Of a stretch of 64,000 nucleotides of DNA, positions 1 through 8,613 are shown one piece after another. This stretch comes from Tolypothrix bouteillei VB521301 (GTDB lineage: Bacteria; Cyanobacteriota; Cyanobacteriia; Cyanobacteriales; Nostocaceae), in assembly GCF_000760695.4 (NCBI RefSeq), contig NZ_JHEG04000001.1:5896204-5960203 (forward strand), in the 5' to 3' direction. Made by a program: the position numbers and the translations under genes. Every line of letters starts with the position of its first letter. Positions within the stretch are counted from its first letter, which is position 1. The notes below the pieces were generated by a model. That model was not told the DNA's origin. It did no database searches and was given only the letters and a program-made list of their open reading frames with translations.

Positions 1-17
1 AGAATGGAATGCAAGCC

Positions 18-34
18 CCGTCCTTCTAGGACGG
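18..34. repeat. IS end hairpin (tnpA side)
   Basis: CCGTCCTTCTAGGACGG is a perfect palindrome with a 3-nt loop that overlaps the last codons of the tnpA remnant. IS200/IS605 transposases recognise such subterminal hairpins. Confidence 0.6.
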
Positions 35-467
35 CTTTTCTTGATTTCTAATGTATTGCGTTAGTATTTCAATTGGCGCACCTCCAACGGATACAGCAAA
101 ATAACTGGGACTCCATAAAGCTGCGCGTGTTGCCGGGGGGATACTCCCCCCGGCAAACTCGCGCAGCTTTATGGGGCTTTATGTATCCAGCTTGTCCATA
201 ACGACGACTAGAAACACCTTTTAAGGCATTAACAATTTGAGAAATAGACAATTTAGGCGGATATTCGATAAGTGCATGAACATGATTGTCTTCACCGTTG
301 AACTCAATCACTTCAAAATCCATCTTCTTGGCTACTTCATTAAACGAGTTTTTAATCAATTCAAGACTTTCGGACGTGAAGACAGACATACGATATTTGG
401 TAACACAGACCAAATGAATCTTAAGGTCTGTAACACTATGTCTTTCACGGCGAAACTGGCTTGTCAT
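26..467 (-). pseudogene. tnpA: IS200-type Y1 transposase TnpA, interrupted
   Basis: The first 95 or so residues match the Y1 HUH transposase: the HUH-like motif HVHALIEYPP and then SSRRYGQAGYIKP. The family continuation (LWSPSYFAVSVGGAPIEI, ending QEKPS) is present but in another frame, reading to a stop at 26-28. Between the two lies a GC-rich palindrome of about 62 bp at 113-174. The continuous frame therefore reads junk and stops at 69, losing the C-terminal part that normally carries the catalytic tyrosine helix. Loss of function is inferred. Confidence 0.75.
113..174. repeat. 62-bp GC-rich palindrome inside tnpA
   Basis: The outer arms (CCATAAAGCTGCGCG at 113-127 and its complement at 160-174) and inner arms (TTGCCGGGGGG at 130-140 and its complement at 146-156) form one long hairpin with a tiny loop. 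It sits where tnpA should continue directly. It looks like a small hairpin element inserted with a short duplication of the flanking tnpA sequence. Confidence 0.7.
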
Positions 468-518
468 GTTTTGTAGATCAAAGTATAATTGTCTTACAGA
501 CCAATTATAACACTGTCA

Positions 519-1706
519 GTGAAAGCCAGATACCAGTTCCGATTCTACCCGACAGACCAACAGCAACAGCTTTTAGCTCAGTTGTTTGGTTGTGTTCGTG
601 TGGTTTGGAACGATGCTCTTGCTATCTGTAAGCAGTCTGAAAAGCTACCGAGTAACAACGACTTGCAAAAGTTAGTGATTACGCAAGCCAAAAAAACTGA
701 GAAGCGGTCATGGTTGTCTGATGTTTCTAATATTCCATTGCAGCAATCTGTAGCTGATTTAGGAGTCGCCTACAAAAACTTTTTTGATTCACTTAAAGGT
801 AAGCGGAAAGGTAAAAAAGTTGGCAGTCCTAAATTCAAAAAGAAGACTGCACGACAATCAGCACGATTTAGAATTGGTGGTTTTTCTATCAAAGGAGATA
901 AAGTATATTTAGCCAAAATTGGTAATATTAAGCCTATTTTGTCTAGAAATTTACCCTCAACTCCATCAAGTGTAACAGTCATTAAAGATTGTGCAAATCG
1001 TTATTTTCTCAGCTTTGTTGTAGAGGTGGAACCTGTTCAATCCGATGCCAAAAACCAAAGTATTGGTATTGATTTGGGAATTAAAACCTTTGCAGTTATG
1101 AGCAATGGAGAGAAAGCAATAAGTCCCGATTACTCAAAGAAAGACCGCAAAATTCGCAATCTACAACGTCAGCTAGCAAGACAACAAAAAGGTTCTAAAC
1201 GTCGTGAGCGTACCCGTCTAAGAATTGCCAAAAAACACAACAAACAAGCAGATACTCGCCAAGATTTCCTACACAAGCTATCAACCAAAGTGGTTAGTGA
1301 AAACCAAACTATTATTTTGGAAGATTTGAATGTGTCAGGGATGGTTAAAAATCGCCAGTTAGCAAGAGTGATTAGTTTACAGGGATGGAGAGAATTTCGG
1401 GTATTTTGTGAAGCTAAGGCTGAAAAACTTAACCGAGACTTCAGAGTAATTAATAGATGGGAGCCTACTAGTCAAACTTGCTCTTGCTGTGGGTATCGTT
1501 GGGGCAAAATTGATTTGTCTGTTCGCTCAGTACTTTGTTTAAGTTGTCGTACTGAGCAGGATAGAGATGAGAATGCAGCTAAAAATATAGAAATGGTCGG
1601 CATGGGGCATCGGCACGACCTTAAACGGACGGGGAGTGATTGTCAGACTACTTCGGTAGCTATTTGCTGTGAGCCGTCAAGAATCACCGACCCTTTAGGG
1701 CGGTGA
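519..1706 (+). CDS. tnpB: TnpB, RNA-guided nuclease of IS605 element
   Basis: This is a TnpB of about 395 residues. The RuvC-like acidic residues are visible in GIDLGIKTF, in IILEDLN and in RDENAAKNI, with a zinc ribbon (CSCCG...CLSC) between the last two. The GTG at 519 (protein begins MKARYQFRFYP) fits the family better than the upstream TTG at 489. The gene runs into the terminal hairpin at 1685-1705, as is usual when the guide (omega) RNA overlaps the 3' end. TnpB proteins are RNA-guided DNA nucleases that help the IS persist at its site. No key residue appears to be missing. Confidence 0.9.
   Translation: MKARYQFRFYPTDQQQQLLAQLFGCVRVVWNDALAICKQSEKLPSNNDLQKLVITQAKKTEKRSWLSDVSNIPLQQSVADLGVAYKNFFDSLKGKRKGKKVGSPKFKKKTARQSARFRIGGFSIKGDKVYLAKIGNIKPILSRNLPSTPSSVTVIKDCANRYFLSFVVEVEPVQSDAKNQSIGIDLGIKTFAVMSNGEKAISPDYSKKDRKIRNLQRQLARQQKGSKRRERTRLRIAKKHNKQADTRQDFLHKLSTKVVSENQTIILEDLNVSGMVKNRQLARVISLQGWREFRVFCEAKAEKLNRDFRVINRWEPTSQTCSCCGYRWGKIDLSVRSVLCLSCRTEQDRDENAAKNIEMVGMGHRHDLKRTGSDCQTTSVAICCEPSRITDPLGR
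1685..1705. repeat. IS right-end hairpin
   Basis: CACCGACCCTTTAGGGCGGTG folds on itself and overlaps the tnpB stop codon. By analogy with characterised IS605 elements it is the right-end transposase site and probably the end of the omega RNA scaffold. Confidence 0.55.
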
Positions 1707-1771
1707 GTATGTCAAATAGTGCTGTCATATTTACTGACCAAGATAGTAGTAGAGTTGTTATTCAGTTCAAG

Positions 1772-1954
1772 ATGTCTCGCACGTTTTCTCTAAAAACACC
1801 TACAACCGCTTTTCAAGTTTTAGTTGCTGGAGTTGCAGCCAGTCTTTTTGCATCTGGACTTTTAACCCAAGCGATGTTGAAGTATCCGAACAAAACGCCA
1901 GACTGGTATTTTGAAAAAGTCATCTACGATCTAGAGCGCGATCGCCATGCATAA
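1772..1954 (+). CDS. small one-helix membrane protein, unknown
   Basis: This protein of about 60 residues starts MSRTFSLKTP, with a hydrophobic segment (FQVLVAGVAASLFASGLL) followed by a polar tail ending ERDRHA. An upstream ATG at 1703 would add residues encoded across the IS end, which argues for the inner start. Only a single membrane span can be claimed. It may be the surviving part of a gene whose 5' end was replaced by the insertion sequence. Confidence 0.5.
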   Translation: MSRTFSLKTPTTAFQVLVAGVAASLFASGLLTQAMLKYPNKTPDWYFEKVIYDLERDRHA

Positions 1955-2101
1955 AGGTCACTGGTTATAGCACGGTAAAGATTGAGCCAAACCAGTGCTC
2001 ATAGGTCGTTGCGTTTCACTTGTTGATGAGACAAGGAAGACAAGGGAGAGGGGGGAGACAAGGGAGATGTATGAACGTAACTTGGTGTCACGCCAGTACT
2101 G

Positions 2102-2563
2102 CTAAATGAGAACTCCTGCTAGGCTCAAACACCCGATTGCTAAAGTCATGGCTAACGCCCGTCCCACGATCGCGCTGTCCCATCGGTTTTGGAGGGCGCG
2201 AATATCTTCCGGAACCTTCCCCAACTCTAAAGCTTCCTTCATTTTTTGGTTGACGGGCTTAGCCACAGTTAAATACAAGCTCAATTGAATCAATAATCCG
2301 GCTAATGCAATCAACGCTAGCGAGCTTGGACTTGTCCCAATCTTGGTAACAATTGCAAAGCTGAGGGTCGCTAGCATTCCAAGTATGCCGAACACGGGCA
2401 TTCGAGTATCTGCTATTTTATGCAAATTTCCTATAACATTTGCGATCGCACCATCGTGACTTGCTGCTAAAGCAGGACGACCTATCACCGCAAAGAAAAC
2501 ATCAACTCCATAAACTACACCAGCTGACAGAAGGCTCAATATCAATAATGCATTAACCAACAT
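2102..2563 (-). CDS. DUF1772-like membrane protein
   Basis: A 153-residue protein with four hydrophobic stretches: the N-terminus, around residues 60-75, around 80-100, and the C-terminus. The layout and the central KPVNQKMKE segment resemble DUF1772-type membrane proteins, which have no firm function. It overlaps the upstream epimerase gene by 11 bp, so the two are surely co-transcribed and under the same TetR operator. Confidence 0.65.
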   Translation of the reverse strand: MLVNALLILSLLSAGVVYGVDVFFAVIGRPALAASHDGAIANVIGNLHKIADTRMPVFGILGMLATLSFAIVTKIGTSPSSLALIALAGLLIQLSLYLTVAKPVNQKMKEALELGKVPEDIRALQNRWDSAIVGRALAMTLAIGCLSLAGVLI

Positions 2564-3440
2564 AAGATCCTCCTTTCAATTCATCCAGTAATGATTGAGT
2601 TTGGGGTTTCCAACCCAAAAGGTTTCTAGCCTTAGCGCCACTAACCCATTGATCTAGAGCAAGCGCATCAGCAAAGGTACCCATTGCATTTCGAGCTTCT
2701 TCCAATACCCACGATTGAATTTGACCCGGTATTCCAGCTGCGTAACTTGCGGCTTCAGCAATCTCCCGTAATGTCATAACCTGGTCATCGGCTGCAATAA
2801 ATAATGACCCTGCTGTTGCTTTCTCCAGTGCTAGAACATAACAACGTGCTAAATCATCTACATGCACGAGCGTCCAGCGATTTTCTCCTGTACCCACAAA
2901 TTGCACGACGCCATACTGACGACCTGCTTGCACTAGCATTGCTACAATCCCTCCTCCTCGACCGTAAACTAGCGCTGGTCGAATCACGATGGTGCGAATT
3001 TGATTTTCTCGTGCTGCTAAAACCCGTGACTCAAGCTGGGATCTCCAGGCAATCAGAGGAGTTGGATTGAGGGGAGTCTCTTCATTGGCAATGCGATCGC
3101 CCGTGTTGCCCAACAACCAAGTACCTGTTGTGTAAATGAACGTTTTGCCTGTCCCATCTAGGGCTTTGAGAAACGTTTCTACAGCCAATTGTTCGGTGCT
3201 TGCCATCTGCTCGTCGCCTGTAGATGCTGCATGAATGACCGCATCCACCTGTCTGGCTGCTTGAACTAAAGTTTCAGGTTGCATCAAATCTCCATACAGA
3301 TGTCGAACTCCAAGAGACTCTAGCTTTTGAGCAGAAGCATTTGAGCGCACTAGACCAGTCACTTCATGTCCAGCCGATTGCAGGGCATTTACAATCGCAC
3401 TGCCAATGTATCCCGTTCCTCCCGTAACTAAAACATTCAT
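2553..3440 (-). CDS. NAD-dependent epimerase/dehydratase (atypical SDR)
   Basis: A Rossmann-fold SDR of about 295 residues. The nucleotide loop GGTGYIGS lies near the start and NmrA/epimerase-like segments follow (VIHAAS, RPALVYGRGGG). ATG 3440 (MNVLVTGGTGY) is chosen over an upstream ATG because only the former puts the glycine loop at the usual position. Its start lies about 25 bp downstream of a palindrome shared with the divergent-type TetR gene, suggesting repression by that regulator. The substrate is unknown. Confidence 0.8.
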   Translation of the reverse strand: MNVLVTGGTGYIGSAIVNALQSAGHEVTGLVRSNASAQKLESLGVRHLYGDLMQPETLVQAARQVDAVIHAASTGDEQMASTEQLAVETFLKALDGTGKTFIYTTGTWLLGNTGDRIANEETPLNPTPLIAWRSQLESRVLAARENQIRTIVIRPALVYGRGGGIVAMLVQAGRQYGVVQFVGTGENRWTLVHVDDLARCYVLALEKATAGSLFIAADDQVMTLREIAEAASYAAGIPGQIQSWVLEEARNAMGTFADALALDQWVSGAKARNLLGWKPQTQSLLDELKGGSYVG

Positions 3441-3463
3441 GATATAGTGTCTCCTGAAATTAG

Positions 3464-3479
3464 TTGGTTGACCAACCAA
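3464..3479. promoter_or_regulatory. putative TetR operator 1
   Basis: TTGGTTG-AC-CAACCAA, an inverted repeat with 7-bp arms just upstream of the epimerase start. The same arms recur at the start of the TetR gene with a 6-bp spacer. Confidence 0.55.
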
Positions 3480-3545
3480 ATTAAATCAAAAAAAGAGAAG
3501 GTTCCTTGTGTATCAGACTAAATATAGAGAACTTGTGGACATTTT

Positions 3546-4133
3546 TTAATCTTTCCTCAATTGCGATGCAAACATCTCGAATAGAGCCCGGTAGGCACTC
3601 TCTAAATCGAAATCTGGATCTGCCAATTTTTGTAGAGCAAGTCCATCAAATGCTGCCAGTAAAACAGATGCCATTGCCTCTGGATTGGCGATCGCATCTC
3701 CCGCAATCTGGCGCACCAGACGAGTAATGCACTGTCTCCCTGTTGAGAGCATGACCCGAACTGCGTCATGAAAGTTAACGTTGCGTAGCCCTAAAGTAAA
3801 AAGCTCGCACCGCAACCGAAACCATTCTGGTTCATCAACCACTCGTTGCTTTGGCTCGGTAAACGTCTTCTCCAGCAATTGCTCCGGAGATAGCGTATTA
3901 CACCACCGTTCAACCTCCTTCACGTATTGTTCTCCCGCTGCATACAGCACTTCCTGCAACAGTTGATCCTTACTACTGAAGTAGTAGTGAATCAAGCCAG
4001 GAGCAACCCCCGCTGCATTTGCAATTTCTTTCATTGTTGCAGCGTCGTATCCTTCCCGTGCTAGAAGCTTGTAGGCTGCACAGACAATAAGCGAACGATT
4101 ATTTGCAGTCTTTGAAGCAGTTTTTTTGCTCAC
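3546..4133 (-). CDS. TetR/AcrR-family repressor
   Basis: About 195 residues with a TetR N-terminal helix-turn-helix (ATMKEIANAAGVAPGLIHYYFSS) and a helical ligand domain. GTG 4133 is taken as the start. A TTG at 4157 would add eight residues but lies inside the palindromic operator. The gene reads in the same direction as the epimerase/DUF1772 pair below it and likely controls both that pair and itself. Confidence 0.85.
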   Translation of the reverse strand: MSKKTASKTANNRSLIVCAAYKLLAREGYDAATMKEIANAAGVAPGLIHYYFSSKDQLLQEVLYAAGEQYVKEVERWCNTLSPEQLLEKTFTEPKQRVVDEPEWFRLRCELFTLGLRNVNFHDAVRVMLSTGRQCITRLVRQIAGDAIANPEAMASVLLAAFDGLALQKLADPDFDLESAYRALFEMFASQLRKD

Positions 4134-4139
4134 CGATCT

Positions 4140-4163
4140 ATTTGGTTGGTCGTACAACCAAAT
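4140..4163. promoter_or_regulatory. putative TetR operator 2
   Basis: ATTTGGTTG-N6-CAACCAAAT, a perfect 9-bp inverted repeat just upstream of the regulator's GTG. It shares the TTGGTTG/CAACCAA arms with the site at 3464-3479. This suggests autoregulation. Confidence 0.6.
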
Positions 4164-4323
4164 AGTAGATCGATTATGGCCCTATTGGCAACACGGAGAG
4201 AACAATATTTTTTGTGACAAAATTAGGCTTGTATATGCGGATATCTTTGTATAAGTGCCATACCAGACGTTTGCCATGCGTGATATACATGACACAGAAT
4301 AACTATCTTAAGTGCTGATAAAT

Positions 4324-4785
4324 ATGACCAGAGTTGAACTATTGTCTGATAAGGATATTGACTATAATAGGCTGCGCGATCTGCTAGCAACGTTCAAATG
4401 GAAAGAAGCTGATGAAGAAACAGCGTCTGCAATGTTAAAGGCGGCTGGTAGGGAGATGCAAGGCTGGTTAGATACTGAAGCAATTAGTAAATTTCCTTGT
4501 ACTGATTTAAGAACAATCAATCAACTCTGGGAGCGCTATTCAAAGGGACATTTTGGTTTTAGCGTGCAGAAACGAATTTACCATGAGGTAGGAGGAGATT
4601 TAGAGAACTGGGGTAAGCTCGTCGGATGGCGTGAAGGAGATACCTGGTTAGATTATTCAAAGTTGATTTTTGATATCCATGCGCCTTGCGGTCACCTACC
4701 TGCGAAGTTTCCACGCTTTACAGTTGGTTGGGGATGGTGGTTTGGTCCTTTTATGGTTGAAAGAATCACCGAGTGTAATTTGTAA
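4324..4785 (+). CDS. GUN4 domain protein
   Basis: A compact GUN4 domain fills the protein of about 153 residues: DYNRLRDLLATFKWKEAD, then FPCTDLRTINQLWERYS, FGFSVQKRIY and WLDYSKLIF. The GUN4 fold binds porphyrins. The true Gun4 assists Mg-chelatase, but cyanobacteria also have many stand-alone GUN4 paralogues of unknown role, and this short protein is more likely one of those. An upstream GTG at 4312 would add four residues. Confidence 0.8.
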   Translation: MTRVELLSDKDIDYNRLRDLLATFKWKEADEETASAMLKAAGREMQGWLDTEAISKFPCTDLRTINQLWERYSKGHFGFSVQKRIYHEVGGDLENWGKLVGWREGDTWLDYSKLIFDIHAPCGHLPAKFPRFTVGWGWWFGPFMVERITECNL

Positions 4786-4824
4786 TATCTAACACGCCCC
4801 ATTCGTTCTGAGAGATAAAAAGCT

Positions 4825-5163
4825 ATGCATCCGGGTCTGATTGCTGTACTACTTCTGCTGTTTTTAGGACCACCTTTATGGATAAGCTACCAAGCATTCA
4901 TCAGATTGGGCTGCACGTGGATGTTGCTGTTGCTACCTTTAGCCTGGTTTGTTGGGCTGCTATTTGGTGCGATCGCCGCTATGGTTCTCACTGGCTTGCT
5001 AGAGTGGCTGAGCAATCGCAACCTACCACCTGCAGAGGCGGGATCGATGGGTGGGGTTGCATGGCTTGGTATATGGCTGGTTGGAGCATTGATACTGAGT
5101 CCTCTTTGTGCAGCCATCTTTACCTGGTTAACTGCAAAGTTGTTATTCCACTTAAGAGCTTGA
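4825..5163 (+). CDS. small integral membrane protein, unknown
   Basis: 112 residues with three predicted spans: near the N-terminus, residues 30-60 and the C-terminal third. No family is recognised. A second ORF in another frame covers much of the same DNA, but the hydrophobic frame chosen here has the more protein-like composition. Confidence 0.5.
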   Translation: MHPGLIAVLLLLFLGPPLWISYQAFIRLGCTWMLLLLPLAWFVGLLFGAIAAMVLTGLLEWLSNRNLPPAEAGSMGGVAWLGIWLVGALILSPLCAAIFTWLTAKLLFHLRA

Positions 5164-5272
5164 GGCGCTACCAACAACAGCTAGACAGCAAACATTGTAA
5201 CATCTGGCTCAGGTGACGCACAGGTACAGAGGTGCTGATGTAAATTGAATAATAAACGATCCCAAAGCCCCT

Positions 5273-6751
5273 ATGCTCACTCAAGACAAACAACAACGCA
5301 ACTGGAAACCCATCATCAAGCAGTTTGAAGCAGTACTCGGCAAAAATGGCGTGGTGCAACGTCGTGAAGAACTGATTACTTATGAATGTGATGGGCTCAC
5401 GAGCTACCGCCAACGCCCTGCTATTGTAGTACTGCCAAGAACAACAGAACAAGTGGCAGAGGTTGTGAAGATATGCGATCGCAATTCCATCCCGTTCATT
5501 GCTAGAGGTTCCGGTACTGGCTTATCTGGCGGTGCATTACCTGTTGAAGATTGCGTGTTAATTGTTACTTCTTTAATGCGGCAAATTCTTAATATTGATT
5601 TAGAAAATCAACGTGTAGTCGTACAGCCAGGAGTCATTAACAATTGGGTGACGCAAGCAGTGAGTGGTGCTGGTTTTTACTACGCCCCCGATCCCTCCAG
5701 TCAAATTATTTGTTCGATAGGTGGGAACGTAGCAGAAAATTCTGGAGGAGTGCATTGTCTGAAGTACGGTGTCACCACCAACCACGTTTTGGGGTTAAAA
5801 ATCGTCACTCCTGAAGGTTCAATTGTGGATTTGGGAGGGCAAATACCCGAAATGCCCGGTTACGATTTGACAGGGATCTTTGTTGGTTCTGAGGGAACTC
5901 TTGGAATCGCCACGGAAATTACTTTGCGAATTCTCAAAAGCGCAGAATCCATTTGCGTACTTCTTGCAGATTACACGAGTATAGAAGCAGCTGGGGCTAG
6001 CGTTTCCGATATCATCAGTGCGGGGATCATTCCTGGTGGTATGGAAATTATGGACAATCTTAGTATTAACGCAGTTGAAGATGTTGTAGCAACCAATTGT
6101 TACCCCCGTGATGCTGCGGCTATTTTAATTGTTGAAATTGATGGTTTGGCTGTAGAAGTTGCAGAAAACAAACAGCGAATAGCAGAAATTTGTAAAAATA
6201 ATGGTGCGCGGAACATTGCGAGCGCGAGCGATCCAGAACAACGCTTAAAATTGTGGAAAGGACGAAAAGCAGCTTTTGCAGCAGCAGGGCATTTAAGCCC
6301 TGATTATTACGTCCAAGATGGAGTGATTCCCCGGACTCAGTTACCCTATGTGCTGGGAGAAATAGAAGCATTAAGTCAAAAGTACGGTTATCGCATTGCC
6401 AATGTTTTTCATGCTGGCGATGGCAATCTTCATCCACTGATTTTGTTTGATAACTCAATTCCTGGTGAGTTAGAAAAGGTAGAAGAAGTTGGAGGAAAAA
6501 TTCTTAAACTTTGCGTTCAAGTCGGTGGCAGTATTTCTGGAGAACATGGCATCGGTGCAGAAAAAAGGTGCTATATGCCAGAAATGTTTACTGAAGTTGA
6601 TTTAGAAACCATGCAATGGGTAAGGCAAACTTTCAATCCTAAAGGTTTAGCAAATCCAGGTAAAATTTTCCCCACACCCCGTACCTGTGGTGAAGCCGCT
6701 AATGCTATGGGCGATTTAGCTAAGAAGTTTGAGGGAGTGGAACGGTTTTAG
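5273..6751 (+). CDS. glcD: FAD-linked oxidase, glycolate oxidase subunit GlcD-like
   Basis: 492 residues, the normal GlcD length. The N-terminal FAD-binding (PCMH) domain shows IARGSGTGLSGGALP and later IGGNVAENSGG. The C-terminal cap domain ends with HAGDGNLHPL and SGEHGIGAEKR, both typical of the GlcD/D-lactate dehydrogenase family. It oxidises a 2-hydroxy acid, probably glycolate or D-lactate, in photorespiratory or lactate metabolism. No glcE or glcF lies next to it. Confidence 0.9.
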   Translation: MLTQDKQQRNWKPIIKQFEAVLGKNGVVQRREELITYECDGLTSYRQRPAIVVLPRTTEQVAEVVKICDRNSIPFIARGSGTGLSGGALPVEDCVLIVTSLMRQILNIDLENQRVVVQPGVINNWVTQAVSGAGFYYAPDPSSQIICSIGGNVAENSGGVHCLKYGVTTNHVLGLKIVTPEGSIVDLGGQIPEMPGYDLTGIFVGSEGTLGIATEITLRILKSAESICVLLADYTSIEAAGASVSDIISAGIIPGGMEIMDNLSINAVEDVVATNCYPRDAAAILIVEIDGLAVEVAENKQRIAEICKNNGARNIASASDPEQRLKLWKGRKAAFAAAGHLSPDYYVQDGVIPRTQLPYVLGEIEALSQKYGYRIANVFHAGDGNLHPLILFDNSIPGELEKVEEVGGKILKLCVQVGGSISGEHGIGAEKRCYMPEMFTEVDLETMQWVRQTFNPKGLANPGKIFPTPRTCGEAANAMGDLAKKFEGVERF

Positions 6752-7382
6752 CTTTGTAGTTGCAATGGATTTGCTAAAAGCCAACTACGAATGAATTATC
6801 AGTAGGGCTGGCAATGCTAGTACAAAAAGGCTGAAGGAGCCCCTCCGGTTATGTCCTTACGGAGACGCTACGCGTTGCGAAGCTATACCCGCAACGGCTT
6901 ACGCCCTCCCTTGTTCGCCCTCCCTTGTTCGCCAGTCGCCAGGGCGCGGGAAACCCGCCTACTTTCCCTGAACTCACCAGTTCCCAAGGCGCGGGAAACC
7001 CGCCTGCTTTCCCTGGGCTCACCGCCTGCGCGGGCTAATTAGATGCATCTTTATAAGAAATGGTATAGATAGAGAATTCAGTAACTTTACTGAGTGAGCA
7101 AGATATAGAAATCGCTAAGATTTAGCATTAGTTAAAAGGAATAAAGCTTTAAGTAGTAAGGAGTTTATATAAAAGTCATAAATAATTCCTGGAAAATTTG
7201 AAGTGCTTTAGGGCGGGTATTGACCACCCCACTACCAATACTGCAAGGGCTGAGAAGATTGTCGCATGAGACAAGCACCTTTGTGCAGGGGTTGTAGGGG
7301 AGGAAAAAACGCTCTTTCCGACAAGTATTGACCCCACTAAGTATAATTCATAAATTAAATAAAATATCTATACAAAACAGTT
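6752..7382. repeat. gene-free stretch with dispersed palindromic repeats
   Basis: 6853-7040 carries a repeat seen elsewhere in the window (GGAGACGCTACGCGTTGCG... and GGCGCGGGAAACCCGCCT twice); related copies lie near 23290, 26760-26870, 31440-31540 and 44090-44620. The reading frame through 6851-7042 is only repeat. 7043-7382 is AT-rich with no recognisable gene. Confidence 0.6.
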
Positions 7383-8228
7383 ATGAATGAAATACCATTT
7401 TTTACCTTAGTAATATTAGAACTGGGATTTTTTATTTGGTTTTCTCGGAAAAAAACTATCCTTCAAGCAATACTTTTTAGTATTCTCGTAGCTACTATTA
7501 CCTTATTTGCACGCCTGTTTCAATTAACATTGTTAGCAATTTTCTTTGTTAATTTCACTATTTTATTAGCAATACTAATTTTTTTTATTGGATTATCTTG
7601 GTCTGTTGTTTACCTCGTCAAAAGATGGCAACAAAGGCGTTATACTTCTATTCCTCTCGCAATCATTTTATTTTCATGGATTTTATCAAGTTATATTTCT
7701 CCCGTTCAAGTAGAGTTTTTACTATATGCTAAAACTCGTAATGGCATAGTTTCAGAGCTCGCAACAGGAAAGCTCATACCAAAGCCTTTATCAGCAGCAG
7801 ACATAAGAAGACGAACCCCTAATGAAAAACCTCCTACTGCTGCTCAAGTGAACAATTTTACAAGTTTATGGCGAAATAATTTATTAGGATGTGATGGGCT
7901 GGGTATGCCAAGGCAAATAAAGTTGCCACGGGGCTTGCTCACTTCCACAGGTAGAAATGCAGTTTCTGTTCTTCGCAAAGATGCTAAAGCCTTAGTGGTA
8001 AAATTTTTGGTTAGTAGCTACGGTTTGGGGGATGGAGACAACAGTTTTATATATAGTTCTGACAAAACTTTAGATATACCAGCTAAAACTACCATTCAAA
8101 ATTACGATCGCAATTCCTCAACTTCTCAAAAAGCAATTGACATTCAAACCGCTTTATGCAGTCAAGAGCATTTTTTTCATGCGGAACAAATAGCAAAGAA
8201 TTGGTTTTTTGTGAGCGCGGGATACTAG
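7383..8228 (+). CDS. membrane protein of unknown function
   Basis: 281 residues. The first 110 hold about four hydrophobic segments, and the rest is a soluble domain with conserved-looking LWRNNLLGCDG and a late SSYGLGDGDN motif. No family is recognised. The low GC content resembles the AT-rich flanks on both sides. Confidence 0.55.
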   Translation: MNEIPFFTLVILELGFFIWFSRKKTILQAILFSILVATITLFARLFQLTLLAIFFVNFTILLAILIFFIGLSWSVVYLVKRWQQRRYTSIPLAIILFSWILSSYISPVQVEFLLYAKTRNGIVSELATGKLIPKPLSAADIRRRTPNEKPPTAAQVNNFTSLWRNNLLGCDGLGMPRQIKLPRGLLTSTGRNAVSVLRKDAKALVVKFLVSSYGLGDGDNSFIYSSDKTLDIPAKTTIQNYDRNSSTSQKAIDIQTALCSQEHFFHAEQIAKNWFFVSAGY

Positions 8229-8613
8229 TAGTACAAAAAGTTTAAAGTATAAAATCAAGGTTTCTATATAGCCAGCCTTCCAGGGATTTGTAATGTGTAC
8301 TTGTGTTTGCCGTGGTATACTAAGCTGTCAGCATAAAGAGTTGTATGGTTAGAGAATTTAGGAAAAGATTTGATGTCAAAAAAAGAATCAAACATGAAGT
8401 AACTGCTTGGTAGGAATAGTTAATAAATCTTTTTTGCCTAAAGTTCAAATACGTTATTAAAGCTACAAAAAATACTGATAATTTTATGATATTTTAAAAA
8501 AGATTTGTAAATATTTTATTCAACCTATTGCAAAAATCATTTCTTCCGATAATACCTAAGAAGTATGCAGTAGGAGAACAACTTCCGCCGCTCGCGATCG
8601 CCGTATAATTCAA
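8229..8613. other. AT-rich intergenic region
   Basis: 385 bp with no credible reading frame, hairpin or RNA gene. One HIP1-like octamer occurs near 8596, just upstream of the hydrolase start. Confidence 0.5.

Larger units (their letters stand above)
14..1711. mobile_element. IS200/IS605-family insertion sequence
   Basis: Divergent tnpA (minus) and tnpB (plus) lie between two short hairpins, which is the IS605-type layout. There are no terminal inverted repeats, as expected for an element moved as single strands by a Y1 transposase. tnpB is intact but tnpA is broken by a palindromic insertion, so the copy probably cannot move by itself. The exact ends are inferred from the hairpins. Confidence 0.8.

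Noticed and set aside
6851..7042. 63-codon frame as a gene
   Set aside because: It lies wholly in dispersed repeat DNA and reads the same peptide twice because the repeat is doubled.
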